A stretch of DNA of 64,000 bases from Paraburkholderia phenazinium (GTDB lineage: Bacteria; Pseudomonadota; Gammaproteobacteria; Burkholderiales; Burkholderiaceae), in the NCBI RefSeq assembly GCF_900100735.1, contig NZ_FNCJ01000014.1, forward strand, positions 184,372 to 248,371. The letters are read 5' to 3'. Below are positions 33,491 to 41,911 of this stretch, one piece after another (position 1 is the stretch's first letter; each line of letters begins with the position of its first letter). Under the pieces are notes generated by a model. The model saw nothing but the letters and a program-made list of their open reading frames with translations, made no database searches and was not told where the DNA came from. The position numbers and the translations under genes are program-made.

Positions 33491-34414
33491 ATGTCATTCA
33501 CCACACGTCAACAGGGCGCCATCACCCTTGCCAGCGGCGGTTTGCTGATGGGGACGATCGGCATCTTCGTCGAGGAAGCACGGCTCGACGCGATGACGAT
33601 GGTGTTCTTTCGCTGCCTGTTCGGTTTTCTCGCGCTGGCGGGGTATTGCGCGTGGAAAGGATTCTTCAAGGCCCAGCGGTTTACGCTGCGCATGGTGCTG
33701 CTTGCGGTGCTCTCTGGTTTGTTGATGGTGACTCAGTGGGTCTGGTTCTTCGATGCCATCCACCGCACTAGCATCGCGGTCGCCACCGTGGTGTTCCATG
33801 TGCAGCCGTTCTGGGTCGTGCTGATGGGCGCGGCAATTTTTCATGAGCGCCTGGGTAGCGACCGGCTCGGCTGGATCGCGACCGCGTTTATCGGGTTGGT
33901 GCTGGCCTCGGGCGTGGCGTCGAACGCCAATCTTCAGGGGCACGCCAGCTATCTGATCGGGATCGGCGAGGCGCTGGCCGGCTCGGTGCTCTATGCGAGC
34001 GTGACGCTGATCGCCAAGAGCCTTGGCCAGTTGCGCCCGCATCTGCTGACGCTCGCGCAGTGTCTGGTCGGTGTGGTGTGTCTGGGGTTTATCGCGCCGC
34101 TGGCTTCGGTGGGACACATTGGGCCGATGCAGTGGTTCTGGCTGGTCGGCATGGGCGTACTGCATACCGGCCTCTCCTATGTTCTGATCTACGGCGCGCT
34201 GCCCAAGCTCACCACGCCCATCATCGCCGTCCTGCTGTTCGTCTACCCGCTCACGGCCATCGTCGTCGATGCGGTGGTGTATGGACGTGCCCTGTCCGCG
34301 CCACAACTGGCCGGCATGGTGCTGATCGTGCTGGCGAGTCTCGGCGTCAACCTCGGCTGGCCGCTGGTGTCCATTCTGCGCCGCGGCGCTCACGCAAGGC
34401 ATCCGACGGATTGA
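33491..34414 (+). CDS. EamA/DMT-family transporter
   Basis: The 307-residue protein has ten membrane helices in two EamA repeats (first about 10-145, second about 155-295) with the usual Gly-rich ends (GGLLMGTIGIF, YGALPKLTTP). Drug/metabolite exporters of this family move amino acids or metabolites out of the cell. Divergently transcribed from the LysR gene over a 101-base gap holding the palindromic operator, which is the typical arrangement for an exporter and its LysR sensor. Substrate unknown. Confidence 0.9.
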   Translation: MSFTTRQQGAITLASGGLLMGTIGIFVEEARLDAMTMVFFRCLFGFLALAGYCAWKGFFKAQRFTLRMVLLAVLSGLLMVTQWVWFFDAIHRTSIAVATVVFHVQPFWVVLMGAAIFHERLGSDRLGWIATAFIGLVLASGVASNANLQGHASYLIGIGEALAGSVLYASVTLIAKSLGQLRPHLLTLAQCLVGVVCLGFIAPLASVGHIGPMQWFWLVGMGVLHTGLSYVLIYGALPKLTTPIIAVLLFVYPLTAIVVDAVVYGRALSAPQLAGMVLIVLASLGVNLGWPLVSILRRGAHARHPTD

Positions 34415-34506
34415 GCGGCGCCTGGCTCGTACCGCGCATCATGCTTACATTAGGCCTCGCACAATAAATACAAAAGCCACACAAAATCCATGCGAATCGC
34501 CTAATC

Positions 34507-34525
34507 GCGAATAATTCTCGTTATA
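34507..34525. promoter_or_regulatory. Fur box upstream of the TonB-dependent receptor
   Basis: GCGAATAATTCTCGTTATA resembles the Fur consensus and the Fur box at 24334. It lies about 342 bases before the receptor ATG, next to AT-rich promoter-like sequence. It predicts iron-repressed expression of the receptor. Confidence 0.65.
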
Positions 34526-34565
34526 ATTTCGAATTGTTACAGGCTGGACGCACGATCCGGCCGTA

Positions 34566-34597
34566 GCGACGCACGCTGCTTACGCAGCGTGCGTCGC
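34566..34597. promoter_or_regulatory. Perfect 14-bp hairpin in the receptor leader
   Basis: Arms GCGACGCACGCTGC (34566-34579) and GCAGCGTGCGTCGC (34584-34597) pair completely with a 4-base loop TTAC. No T tract follows. It lies 40 bases after the Fur box and 269 before the ATG. Candidate attenuator, RNA stabiliser or protein site. Confidence 0.55.
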
Positions 34598-34866
34598 AGA
34601 TAAGCTCCCATCCCCACATCGACATGCCGACCGAGGCAGCCGATGTCACGCCCGCGCCTCACGCGCGACGACCCACGGCGCCCCGGCCGGCTCGACTCTG
34701 ACTTCGACTCACAGGGGATTCACCACACCGCTTCTCTGCCCGGCCGCCAGGTGGTCCGCTGCCGCTTGGCGCTCGCTTGACTACGCGTTGCCGCATGTCA
34801 CGGTCCGCTCGCTCGCGAGCGTTGGACCTGCCACACCCACACCGTTTTTCCATCACCCAAGCTGTC

Positions 34867-37011
34867 ATGAACATCCATAAGAAGACCTGCCACGCGCTCC
34901 TCATCGCCACCTCGCTTGCCGGCGCCCGCCCCGTGCTGGCTCAATCGGCTCAGGCCGCGCCCAGCCCCGCGGACGGCACGCTCCCGGCGATCTCCGTCAA
35001 AGCCGCCAGCGAGCACGCCTCATATGACACCAGCCTCTCGAACACGGCAACCAGGACGAATATGTCGCTGATGGACGTGCCGCAGACGGTCAATGTGATC
35101 CCCCGCTCGCTAATCGAAGACCAGAACGCGACCTCGCTGCAGGACGCGCTGCGCAACGTGCCGGGCGTTGGCTTTTCGGTCGGCGACGGCCAGCGCGACC
35201 AGGTCACGCTGCGCGGCTTCAGCACCATCACCGATCAGTACGTGGACGGCATTCGCGACGACGCTCTCTACTATCGTGACCTGTCGAACGTCGAGCGCGT
35301 CGACGTGCTAAAGGGACCGGCCGCAGTGCTCTACGGACGCGGTTCGGCAGGCGGCCTGATCAACCGCGTTCTGAAGAGGCCGCAGGCCGATCCGGTGCAG
35401 ACGGTCGGCGTCTCGCTCGGAACGGAGGGCGAGCGCCGCGGCGAATTCGATCTCGGCTGGAACGCCAACGATGCCGCACGCTTTCGCCTGACCGGTGCAG
35501 CGGAAAACTCGAACAGCTTTCGCGACCAGTTCCAGTTGAATCGCCAGGCGATCGCGCCATCCGCACAGTTCCGCTTCGATGCCGACACGACGCTCAATCT
35601 GGAAGCCGATTACCTGCACGACCGCCGCACCTCGGATCAGGGGCTGCCCGCTTACCTCGGCCGCCCGGTGAACGTGCCGATCAACACGTACTACGGCTCG
35701 GCGAACGCAGCGAACACCTCCTACAACGACGTCGATGCAAAAAGTGCGACCGCTTCGCTCGATCACCGCTTCAACGATTCGCTGTCCTATCATGCCGCGG
35801 TGCGCGCCTACGACTTCTCGCTCGAGCGCAAGAACTACGTCACCTACGAGCCGATCAAGATTGCCCCGAATCCAGTGGTGACGCTCGATCAGTCGACCCG
35901 TTTTCGCCAGGATCACGGCGTCGACGGCATGTTCGAACTCACGCAGAAAACCACGCTGTTCGGCATGAAGCACGAACTCCTGTATGGCGTCGAGTTCTCG
36001 CAACAGCAGAAGTTCGACACCATCTATTCGACCAACAAGGTCGCCACCTACAACCTCTACAATCCGCAACTGATCGACCTGCCGGGCGTCAAGCCAGGCA
36101 CGCCGGCCAAGACCAATGCGGCGACCGTGCTTGGCCTCGCAGGCGCTTACACGCAGGATCTGATCTCGCTCACGGAGCACTGGAAGGTGCTGGCCGGCTT
36201 GCGCTTCGACTATCTGACGCAGACCCGCAACGACTACACGGCAGCCCATGTGAACCTGGACCGCACCGACCGCGCGTGGAGTCCGCGCGTCGGCCTCATC
36301 TACGAGTCGCTCGACTGGGTCACGCTGTATGCGTCGTATAGCCAGTCGTTTTCGCCTTTGGCGGATACGCTGATCAGCAGCGGCGCCTTCGCCAACGGCT
36401 CGGCGCTCGCGCCGCAGAAAACCACGAGCTACGAGATCGGCTCGAAGTTCGACCTGGGCGGCAGCGCGAGCGCGAGTGTCGCGTTGTTCGACATGAAGCA
36501 GACCAACCAGCAGATCGCCGATCCGTCCAACCCGACCTATGCCCTGCCGATCGGCACGCAGCGCACGCGTGGGCTGGAGCTTTCGATGACCGGGGAGATC
36601 GCGCCGAAGTGGTCGGTCTATGCGGGGTATGCGTATCTGAACGGCTCGGTGGACGGCTCGCCGCAGGCCACTTCAGCGGGTCTCGTACTGCAGGACAACA
36701 CCCCGGGGTTGATGCCGCGGCATAGCGCGAGCCTGTGGATCAAACGCGATCTGAAGTATGGGTTCTATGCAGCCGCAGGGGCGCAGTTCCAGTCGGCGCG
36801 GTATACGTCGGCGAGCGATCAGGTGAGCTTGCCTGCATATGTCACCTTCGATCTGGGCACCGGCTATCACGGCAAGAAGATGGATTTGACGCTGACGCTG
36901 GATAACCTGTTCGACCGCAAGTATTTCATCGCAGCGCATGGCAATGCGGATATGTACAACATGCCCGGGGCGCCGCGTACGTTGACGGTGACGGCGCGTT
37001 GGCATATGTGA
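34867..37011 (+). CDS. TonB-dependent siderophore receptor
   Basis: The 714-residue protein has a signal peptide (about 1-25, cleavage near VLA-QS). The plug domain (about 45-170) shows VPQTVNVIPRSLIED, DALRNVPGV and the typical GPAAVLYGRGSAGGLINRVLKRP. The C-terminal 22-stranded barrel ends with NLFDRKYF and a final WHM, slightly unlike the usual aromatic last residue. It imports a ferric siderophore across the outer membrane using TonB energy. A Fur box and a long leader precede it. Ligand class cannot be read from the sequence; it resembles FhuA/Fiu/FoxA-type receptors. Confidence 0.92.
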   Translation: MNIHKKTCHALLIATSLAGARPVLAQSAQAAPSPADGTLPAISVKAASEHASYDTSLSNTATRTNMSLMDVPQTVNVIPRSLIEDQNATSLQDALRNVPGVGFSVGDGQRDQVTLRGFSTITDQYVDGIRDDALYYRDLSNVERVDVLKGPAAVLYGRGSAGGLINRVLKRPQADPVQTVGVSLGTEGERRGEFDLGWNANDAARFRLTGAAENSNSFRDQFQLNRQAIAPSAQFRFDADTTLNLEADYLHDRRTSDQGLPAYLGRPVNVPINTYYGSANAANTSYNDVDAKSATASLDHRFNDSLSYHAAVRAYDFSLERKNYVTYEPIKIAPNPVVTLDQSTRFRQDHGVDGMFELTQKTTLFGMKHELLYGVEFSQQQKFDTIYSTNKVATYNLYNPQLIDLPGVKPGTPAKTNAATVLGLAGAYTQDLISLTEHWKVLAGLRFDYLTQTRNDYTAAHVNLDRTDRAWSPRVGLIYESLDWVTLYASYSQSFSPLADTLISSGAFANGSALAPQKTTSYEIGSKFDLGGSASASVALFDMKQTNQQIADPSNPTYALPIGTQRTRGLELSMTGEIAPKWSVYAGYAYLNGSVDGSPQATSAGLVLQDNTPGLMPRHSASLWIKRDLKYGFYAAAGAQFQSARYTSASDQVSLPAYVTFDLGTGYHGKKMDLTLTLDNLFDRKYFIAAHGNADMYNMPGAPRTLTVTARWHM

Positions 37012-37099
37012 TATGCGCAAGGTTAGCCCAGATAGCCTGACAGATTGATGGCGCTGAGGGGGCAGGTGCGAGGGACCGGGCGTAAGTCCCGGTTCCGCT

Positions 37100-37405
37100 C
37101 TAGTCGTCGTAGTGAAAGCGGCAAGCTGCGACGTAGATCAATCCGTCCTGCGGTAGATATACCAGGCGATCCGCATGGGTCACGCGGCGTGACCAAAAGC
37201 CCGTCAGATTACCAACCAGCGGCTCCGGTTTGCCCGAACCCTTGAAGGGGTCACGCCGGCACTCCTCAAGCAATTCGTTGACCTTCCGCAAAACCTTGGG
37301 GTCGACCTTTTGCCAATGCAAATAGTCTTCCCAAGCTTCATCCGTGAAGACAAAAACGCTATCAGACCTCACGGCCTCCTTGTTGCGGGCTTTCTGTTGG
37401 TTCAT
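37100..37405 (-). CDS. yoeB: Txe/YoeB-type toxin (mRNA interferase)
   Basis: The 101-residue frame ends with the strong YoeB signature (DYLHWQKVDPK, KGSGKPEPLVGNL, GFWSRRVTHADRLVY, AACRFHYDD). YoeB binds ribosomes and cleaves mRNA. The family is usually about 85 residues; here an extra 14 residues precede the conserved FTDEAWEDY, so the real start may be later, although only a GTG at about 37372 offers an alternative. It overlaps the end of the antitoxin gene by 44 bases. Confidence 0.9.
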   Translation of the reverse strand: MNQQKARNKEAVRSDSVFVFTDEAWEDYLHWQKVDPKVLRKVNELLEECRRDPFKGSGKPEPLVGNLTGFWSRRVTHADRLVYLPQDGLIYVAACRFHYDD

Positions 37406-37655
37406 CTTTTAGCAGTTTGCGCGGCGTGCCCTTGCGTGCATTGATCTGGGCGACAGAGCGAGCCAACCTCTCGGCATTCTTCGGAGAGCTCAACAGATAC
37501 AAGGTTTCCTGCATCGCGCTGAAGTCTTCGAGCGAAACCATCACCACGTGTTCGCCGCCCTGCCGGGTAATCAGCGTGGGCGTGTGGTCGCGGCATACGT
37601 CGTCCATCGCTTGCTTAAAGCCGGCACGGGCCTCGCTATAAGTAAGGACGTTCAT
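37362..37655 (-). CDS. yefM: Phd/YefM-type antitoxin
   Basis: The 97-residue protein has the Phd/YefM N-terminal DNA-binding fold (MNVLTYSEARAGFKQAMDDV, THPTLITRQGGEHVVMVSLEDF in part) and a C-terminal tail that would wrap the toxin. The ATG at 37655 is internal to a longer open frame but matches family starts (MxxxxYSEAR). Overlap with yoeB allows coupled translation and autorepression by the complex. Lies 88 bases after the receptor gene, on the other strand. Confidence 0.88.
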   Translation of the reverse strand: MNVLTYSEARAGFKQAMDDVCRDHTPTLITRQGGEHVVMVSLEDFSAMQETLYLLSSPKNAERLARSVAQINARKGTPRKLLKDEPTESPQQGGREV

Positions 37656-37952
37656 ATCTGGATTCCCGGCCCGAAGGCATAACCTCCGGCCGCTCCTCAT
37701 AAAAAAGTTTGCGGTATTTCCCGTGGCGAACAAAGCCCACCGACAAAGCGGGCCGGGTCCACTGTCACACCACGGGCAGGAACCCATGGCACAGAGATCA
37801 TTGTACAGAAAGCCGTACAACGCATCAAGTGATCCAAAACGGCGGGATACAGCGGCAAACCAGAACGAAGCATGCCCCGTATAGCGACCGAACACCACCT
37901 GGCCGATCGGCTAGCCCCCGCGCCTGAGGATGCCCGCCGTCCCTACGCGCGC

Positions 37953-39251
37953 TCACTGCGGCAACACTTCCCCCTTCGTCTCCGGCGCAAACGGGATGAT
38001 AAAAAGCCCGACGACGAACGCGAGCGCGGTAAGCGCGACCGGAATCCCGAGCGTATGCATATTCAGCACCGCCGCCCCCAACAGGAAGTTCACACCCGCC
38101 CCAACAAAGCGCCCAAACGAGGTGCAAAACGCAAACGCCGTGGCCCGCACGCGGGTTTCGAACTGCTCCGGCAACCACAAACTGAACAGCGCGAAATTCC
38201 CGCCAAAGAACCCCAGCACGCACAGCCACGCAATAAACGGCACCAGGCCGTTAGGCATATAAAACGACCAGCCGAAGCTGCCGACGATCGCCACCGCCAT
38301 CCCGGCGAAATAGATCGCCAGCGTCTTCTTACGCCCGATCCGTTCAGCAAGCGGCGGCAACGCGAGGCAACCGAGCACCGTCGAAATAGACAGCAAGCCG
38401 GTAGCAATCGACGCGGTCCGGATTGCATCCGGCCTGGCCATCCCCGCGCGCGTCGCAAGCTGGATCACCGCCGACGGCTCATACACCGCTCCCGCCCACA
38501 GCCCGATAATCGCAATCGTCAGCAACGCGCACGCCACCCAGGTGCGGCGGCGATACACTGGGCCGAGAATCTCGCGCAACGGTTTGCGATGCACCGTGCT
38601 TGCCTCGGCCTTCTGCCATTTCTCCGGCTCTTTCACGCGCAGCAAAATCAGAATCGCGACAACCACGGGTACAGCACCGGTCAGGAACATGGCGCGCCAG
38701 CCGTAGTGCACGCCGATCGTGTAGTTGAGCGCAGCCGCGAGAAAAAAGCCCGCGTAGTAGCCGGTCTGCAGATAGCCCGCGCCCATCTTGCGACGGTCCT
38801 CCGGCCAGGCCTCGGCCACGTAGGTGCCCGCCAGCGCCCATTCGCCGCCAATCCCAACACCGGCAATGAAACGGAAGATAGCCAGCTCCCACACGTTGTG
38901 GGCGGTTGCCGAGAGTCCGGTAAAGATCGCGAAGGTGAAGATCGTGCCGGCCAGCACCTTGGTGCGCCCGAAACGGTCGGCCAACGGCCCCCAGATAAAC
39001 GACAGCCCCCAGCCGATCAGAAACAGCGCAAACAGGATCGACCCGGCCAGTCCGACATTGGCAGGCGTCGCCGCATAGCCCGAGCGCGGCAAGAGTTCAG
39101 TCAACGCGGGCGTGAGAACGAGCGCGTAGATGAACGAATCCATCCCGTCGAGCGTCCAGCCCGCCCATGCGCCCCAGAACCCTGCAATCTGCGAGCGGTT
39201 AAGCGGCGTGCGATGCCGCGCGACATGCGCGCGGTCGGTGATCGAAGTCAT
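37953..39251 (-). CDS. MFS transporter, candidate malonate (monocarboxylate/dicarboxylate) carrier
   Basis: The 432-residue protein has twelve membrane helices and the MFS signature between helices 2 and 3 (GPLADRFGRTKVLAG) and its degenerate repeat (PPLAERIGRKKTLAI). It resembles the sialate/lactate-type MFS group (GWTLDGMDSFIYALVL). The second ATG of an ATGATG pair after GGAGGAG is used. It is divergent from the mdc regulator and no MdcF or MadLM carrier occurs in the window, so it may import malonate. This is a context inference. Confidence 0.8.
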   Translation of the reverse strand: MTSITDRAHVARHRTPLNRSQIAGFWGAWAGWTLDGMDSFIYALVLTPALTELLPRSGYAATPANVGLAGSILFALFLIGWGLSFIWGPLADRFGRTKVLAGTIFTFAIFTGLSATAHNVWELAIFRFIAGVGIGGEWALAGTYVAEAWPEDRRKMGAGYLQTGYYAGFFLAAALNYTIGVHYGWRAMFLTGAVPVVVAILILLRVKEPEKWQKAEASTVHRKPLREILGPVYRRRTWVACALLTIAIIGLWAGAVYEPSAVIQLATRAGMARPDAIRTASIATGLLSISTVLGCLALPPLAERIGRKKTLAIYFAGMAVAIVGSFGWSFYMPNGLVPFIAWLCVLGFFGGNFALFSLWLPEQFETRVRATAFAFCTSFGRFVGAGVNFLLGAAVLNMHTLGIPVALTALAFVVGLFIIPFAPETKGEVLPQ

Positions 39252-39420
39252 CATGCTCCTCCGGCCTACAGTTGGAATACGTATTCTTGACAAGGGCTTA
39301 GCCTGCGTACAGCTGATAGATAAGACAGGCGTTTCACCCAAAAGGCGCTAAAACGTACAGAACACCCAGTAATCGAACTGACCGAAACCGGGGTCTGCGG
39401 CTGCTTGCAACGCACCAGTT

Positions 39421-39430
39421 TTATATATAA
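39421..39430. promoter_or_regulatory. Palindromic site at the mdc promoter (TTATATATAA)
   Basis: A perfect 10-base palindrome lies 11 bases before the GntR start and overlaps AT-rich promoter sequence (TATATAATATTT). It is a candidate operator for the GntR regulator or a -10 element. Confidence 0.35.
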
Positions 39431-39441
39431 TATTTGAAACC

Positions 39442-40221
39442 ATGAACGATGCAACAGATGGTTTTCCCCTGGACAGCGCGGCGCGCGTCCCCTTTCTGCC
39501 TGTGGCGGCCACGCCGCGGGCCAGTGCCTCACGCGTGATCGCGGACGCCCTGCGGAGCGCGATTATCGAAGGCACGCTTGCGCCCGGCGCCCCGCTGCGG
39601 CAAGACGCGATCGCCCGGCACTTCTCGGTCAGCGCGATTCCGGTACGCGAAGCGTTGCGGCAACTGGAAGGCGAAGGCTGGGCGAAGGTCGCCGTGCACA
39701 AAGGGGCGACGGTCGCGCCGCTGTCGGCGGACGAAGCGCGCGAAATCTACGAGATTCGCTCGGCGCTCGAGAGTCTGGCCATCGCCCTCGCCATTCCGCG
39801 GCACACCGCGGCGACGCTGGAAGAGGCAGAGAAGCTCTGCCGCGCCGCGGAGCGCGAGCTGGATCCGTCGCTCTACGTGGCGCGCAACGAGGCGTTCCAT
39901 ATGAGCCTGTACGCGCCGGCCGCGCGGCCTCAACTGGAAGAGATGATTGCCACGCTGCATCGCCGCGGCGAGCGTTATCTGCGTCTCAAGTTCGGCCTGC
40001 CCTTGTACAAGGACGAGTCCGATCACGAACACGCGGCGTTGCTCGATGCAGTGCGGCGCGGCGATATCCCTGCAGCGCGTTCGCTGGTCACCGAGCATCT
40101 GCTCGGCACCGGCGATCTGCTGCACCGTTTCCTGACCGAGCGTGCGCAGGCCGAAGCCGCGCAAGCCGACGGCCGCAAGCCGCGTGCGAAGCGCGCGCGG
40201 CCTCCATCTACTGGGAGCTGA
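39442..40221 (+). CDS. GntR-family regulator with FCD domain, likely mdc regulator
   Basis: The 259-residue protein has a winged helix (about 28-90; SRVIADALRSAIIEGTLAPGAPLRQ, SAIPVREALRQLEGEGWA in part) and an FCD ligand domain (about 105-235) with conserved metal-ligand positions (H153 in AFHMSLY, H196 in SDHEHAALL, H219 in EHLLGTG region). It is similar in class and position to the MdcY regulator of Acinetobacter. It starts the mdc gene run, 8 bases before mdcA, so it is probably in the same transcript and controls the operon in response to malonate. Confidence 0.85.
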   Translation: MNDATDGFPLDSAARVPFLPVAATPRASASRVIADALRSAIIEGTLAPGAPLRQDAIARHFSVSAIPVREALRQLEGEGWAKVAVHKGATVAPLSADEAREIYEIRSALESLAIALAIPRHTAATLEEAEKLCRAAERELDPSLYVARNEAFHMSLYAPAARPQLEEMIATLHRRGERYLRLKFGLPLYKDESDHEHAALLDAVRRGDIPAARSLVTEHLLGTGDLLHRFLTERAQAEAAQADGRKPRAKRARPPSTGS

Positions 40222-40229
40222 ATCCGCCG

Positions 40230-41909
40230 ATGAATCCACAAGCCGAACCATCCCGCCATGCCGGCACCGCGCCGGCTAGCCGCTCCTGGACCACGCTGCG
40301 TGACGAGAAGGCAAGACGGCTAGCCGCCATCGCGCCGTGGCTCAAAGATGGCGTGTTGAGCACAGAGCGCATCGTCGAAGCGCTGGAAACGCTGATCCGC
40401 CCCGGCGACCGCGTCGCCCTCGAAGGCGACAATCAAAAGCAGGCCGACTTTCTGTCGCGCGCGTTCGCCAAGGTCGATCCGCAAAAAATCCACGATGTCC
40501 ATCTCCTGATCTCGAGCATCAGCCGTCCCGAGCACCTGACGCTGTTCGAGCGCGGCATCACGCACAAGGTCGACTTCGCGTTCGCCGGACCGCAGAGCCT
40601 GCGCGTCGCGCAACTGCTGGAAGACGGCCAGTTGGAGATCGGCGCGATTTATACCTACGTCGAGTTGTACGCGCGGATGTTTGTCGACCTGACGCCGAAC
40701 GTCGCGTTGCTGTGCGCGGAAAAGGCGGACCGGCACGGCAATCTGTACACCGGGCCGAATACCGAAGACACGCCCACCATCGCCGAAGCGGCTGCGTTCA
40801 GGCATGGCATCGTGATCGTTCAGGTCAACGAAATCGTCGACGAACTGCCGCGTGTCGATATCCCGGGTTCGTGGGTCGACGTAGTCGTTCAGGCCGACCG
40901 GCCGTTTGCGGTCGAACCGCTTTTCACGCGCGATCCGCGTCATATTGGCGACCTGCAGGTGCTGACCGCGATGATGGTGATTCGCGGCATCTACGAAGCG
41001 TATGGCGTGACCTCGCTCAATCACGGCATTGGCTTCGACACGGCCGCAATCGAACTGCTGCTGCCGACGTACGGTCAGGCACTCGGGCTGAAGGGCAAGA
41101 TCTGCCGCAACTGGACGCTCAATCCGCATCCCACCTTGATTCCGGCCATCGAATCGGGCTGGGTCGAAAGCGTGCATTGCTTCGGCAGCGAAGTGGGCAT
41201 GGAACGGTATATCGAGGCACGTCCCGACGTGTTCTTCACCGGCCGCGACGGCAGCCTGCGCTCGAACCGGGTGCTGTGCCAGTTGGCCGGGCAATACGGT
41301 GTCGATCTCTTTATCGGCTCGACGCTGCAGATCGATGCGGACGCCAATTCCTCGACCGTCACGCGCGGGCGGCTTGCCGGTTTTGGCGGTGCGCCGAACA
41401 TGGGGCACGATCCACGTGGCCGCCGTCATTCGAGCGAAGCGTGGCTCAAGCTACTGAAGGATCAAGGGCCCGTTTCGCGCGGCCAGAAGCTGGTGGTGCA
41501 GCTCGCCGAGACGTACAAGAAAGGCGGCGAGCCCACCTTCGTCGACGAGCTCGACGCCGTGGCAGTCGGCGCGAAGAGCGGCATGCCGGTCGCGCCGGTG
41601 ATGATCTACGGCGACGACGTCAGCCATGTGGTCACCGAAGAAGGCATCGCGCATCTGCATAAGGCCGAAGGCATCGAGGAACGGCGTGCGGCGCTCGCCG
41701 CCGTGGCCGGCGTCACGCCGATCGGTCTGCGCGCGAAGCCGGAAAAGACCGCGGAGCTGCGTCGGCGCGGCATCGTCGCCTATCCGGAAGATCTCGGCAT
41801 CCGGCGCGGCGAAGCGAAGCGTTCGCTGCTGGCCGCACGCAGCATCGACGACCTCGTGACCTGGTCGGGCGGCCTGTATGCGCCGCCGGCGCAATTCCGG
41901 AGCTGGTAA
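40230..41909 (+). CDS. mdcA: Malonate decarboxylase alpha subunit (acetyl-ACP:malonate transferase)
   Basis: The 559-residue protein fits MdcA in length and shows the family segments GDRVALEGDNQKQADFLSR and the CoA-transferase-like AADANSSTVTRGRLAGFGGAPNMGHDPRGR region (quoted in part as SSTVTRGRLAGFGGAPNMG). MdcA swaps acetyl-ACP for malonyl-ACP, releasing acetate. It starts 8 bases after the regulator gene and is followed by mdcB after 2 bases. It works in the cytoplasmic decarboxylase complex with MdcC, MdcD and MdcE. Confidence 0.95.
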   Translation: MNPQAEPSRHAGTAPASRSWTTLRDEKARRLAAIAPWLKDGVLSTERIVEALETLIRPGDRVALEGDNQKQADFLSRAFAKVDPQKIHDVHLLISSISRPEHLTLFERGITHKVDFAFAGPQSLRVAQLLEDGQLEIGAIYTYVELYARMFVDLTPNVALLCAEKADRHGNLYTGPNTEDTPTIAEAAAFRHGIVIVQVNEIVDELPRVDIPGSWVDVVVQADRPFAVEPLFTRDPRHIGDLQVLTAMMVIRGIYEAYGVTSLNHGIGFDTAAIELLLPTYGQALGLKGKICRNWTLNPHPTLIPAIESGWVESVHCFGSEVGMERYIEARPDVFFTGRDGSLRSNRVLCQLAGQYGVDLFIGSTLQIDADANSSTVTRGRLAGFGGAPNMGHDPRGRRHSSEAWLKLLKDQGPVSRGQKLVVQLAETYKKGGEPTFVDELDAVAVGAKSGMPVAPVMIYGDDVSHVVTEEGIAHLHKAEGIEERRAALAAVAGVTPIGLRAKPEKTAELRRRGIVAYPEDLGIRRGEAKRSLLAARSIDDLVTWSGGLYAPPAQFRSW

Positions 41910-41911
41910 TC

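Larger units (their letters stand above)
34415..34866. other. Long leader region of the TonB-dependent receptor gene
   Basis: The 452 bases hold an AT-rich start (34440-34545) with a Fur box, then a GC-rich part with a perfect 14-bp hairpin (34566-34597). A transcript starting near the Fur box would have a leader of about 300 bases. No small gene is supported. Confidence 0.5.

Noticed and set aside
34566..34597. The hairpin as an intrinsic terminator of the DMT transporter gene
   Set aside because: It has no T tract, is about 150 bases from the transporter stop and lies downstream of a promoter-like region for the next gene.
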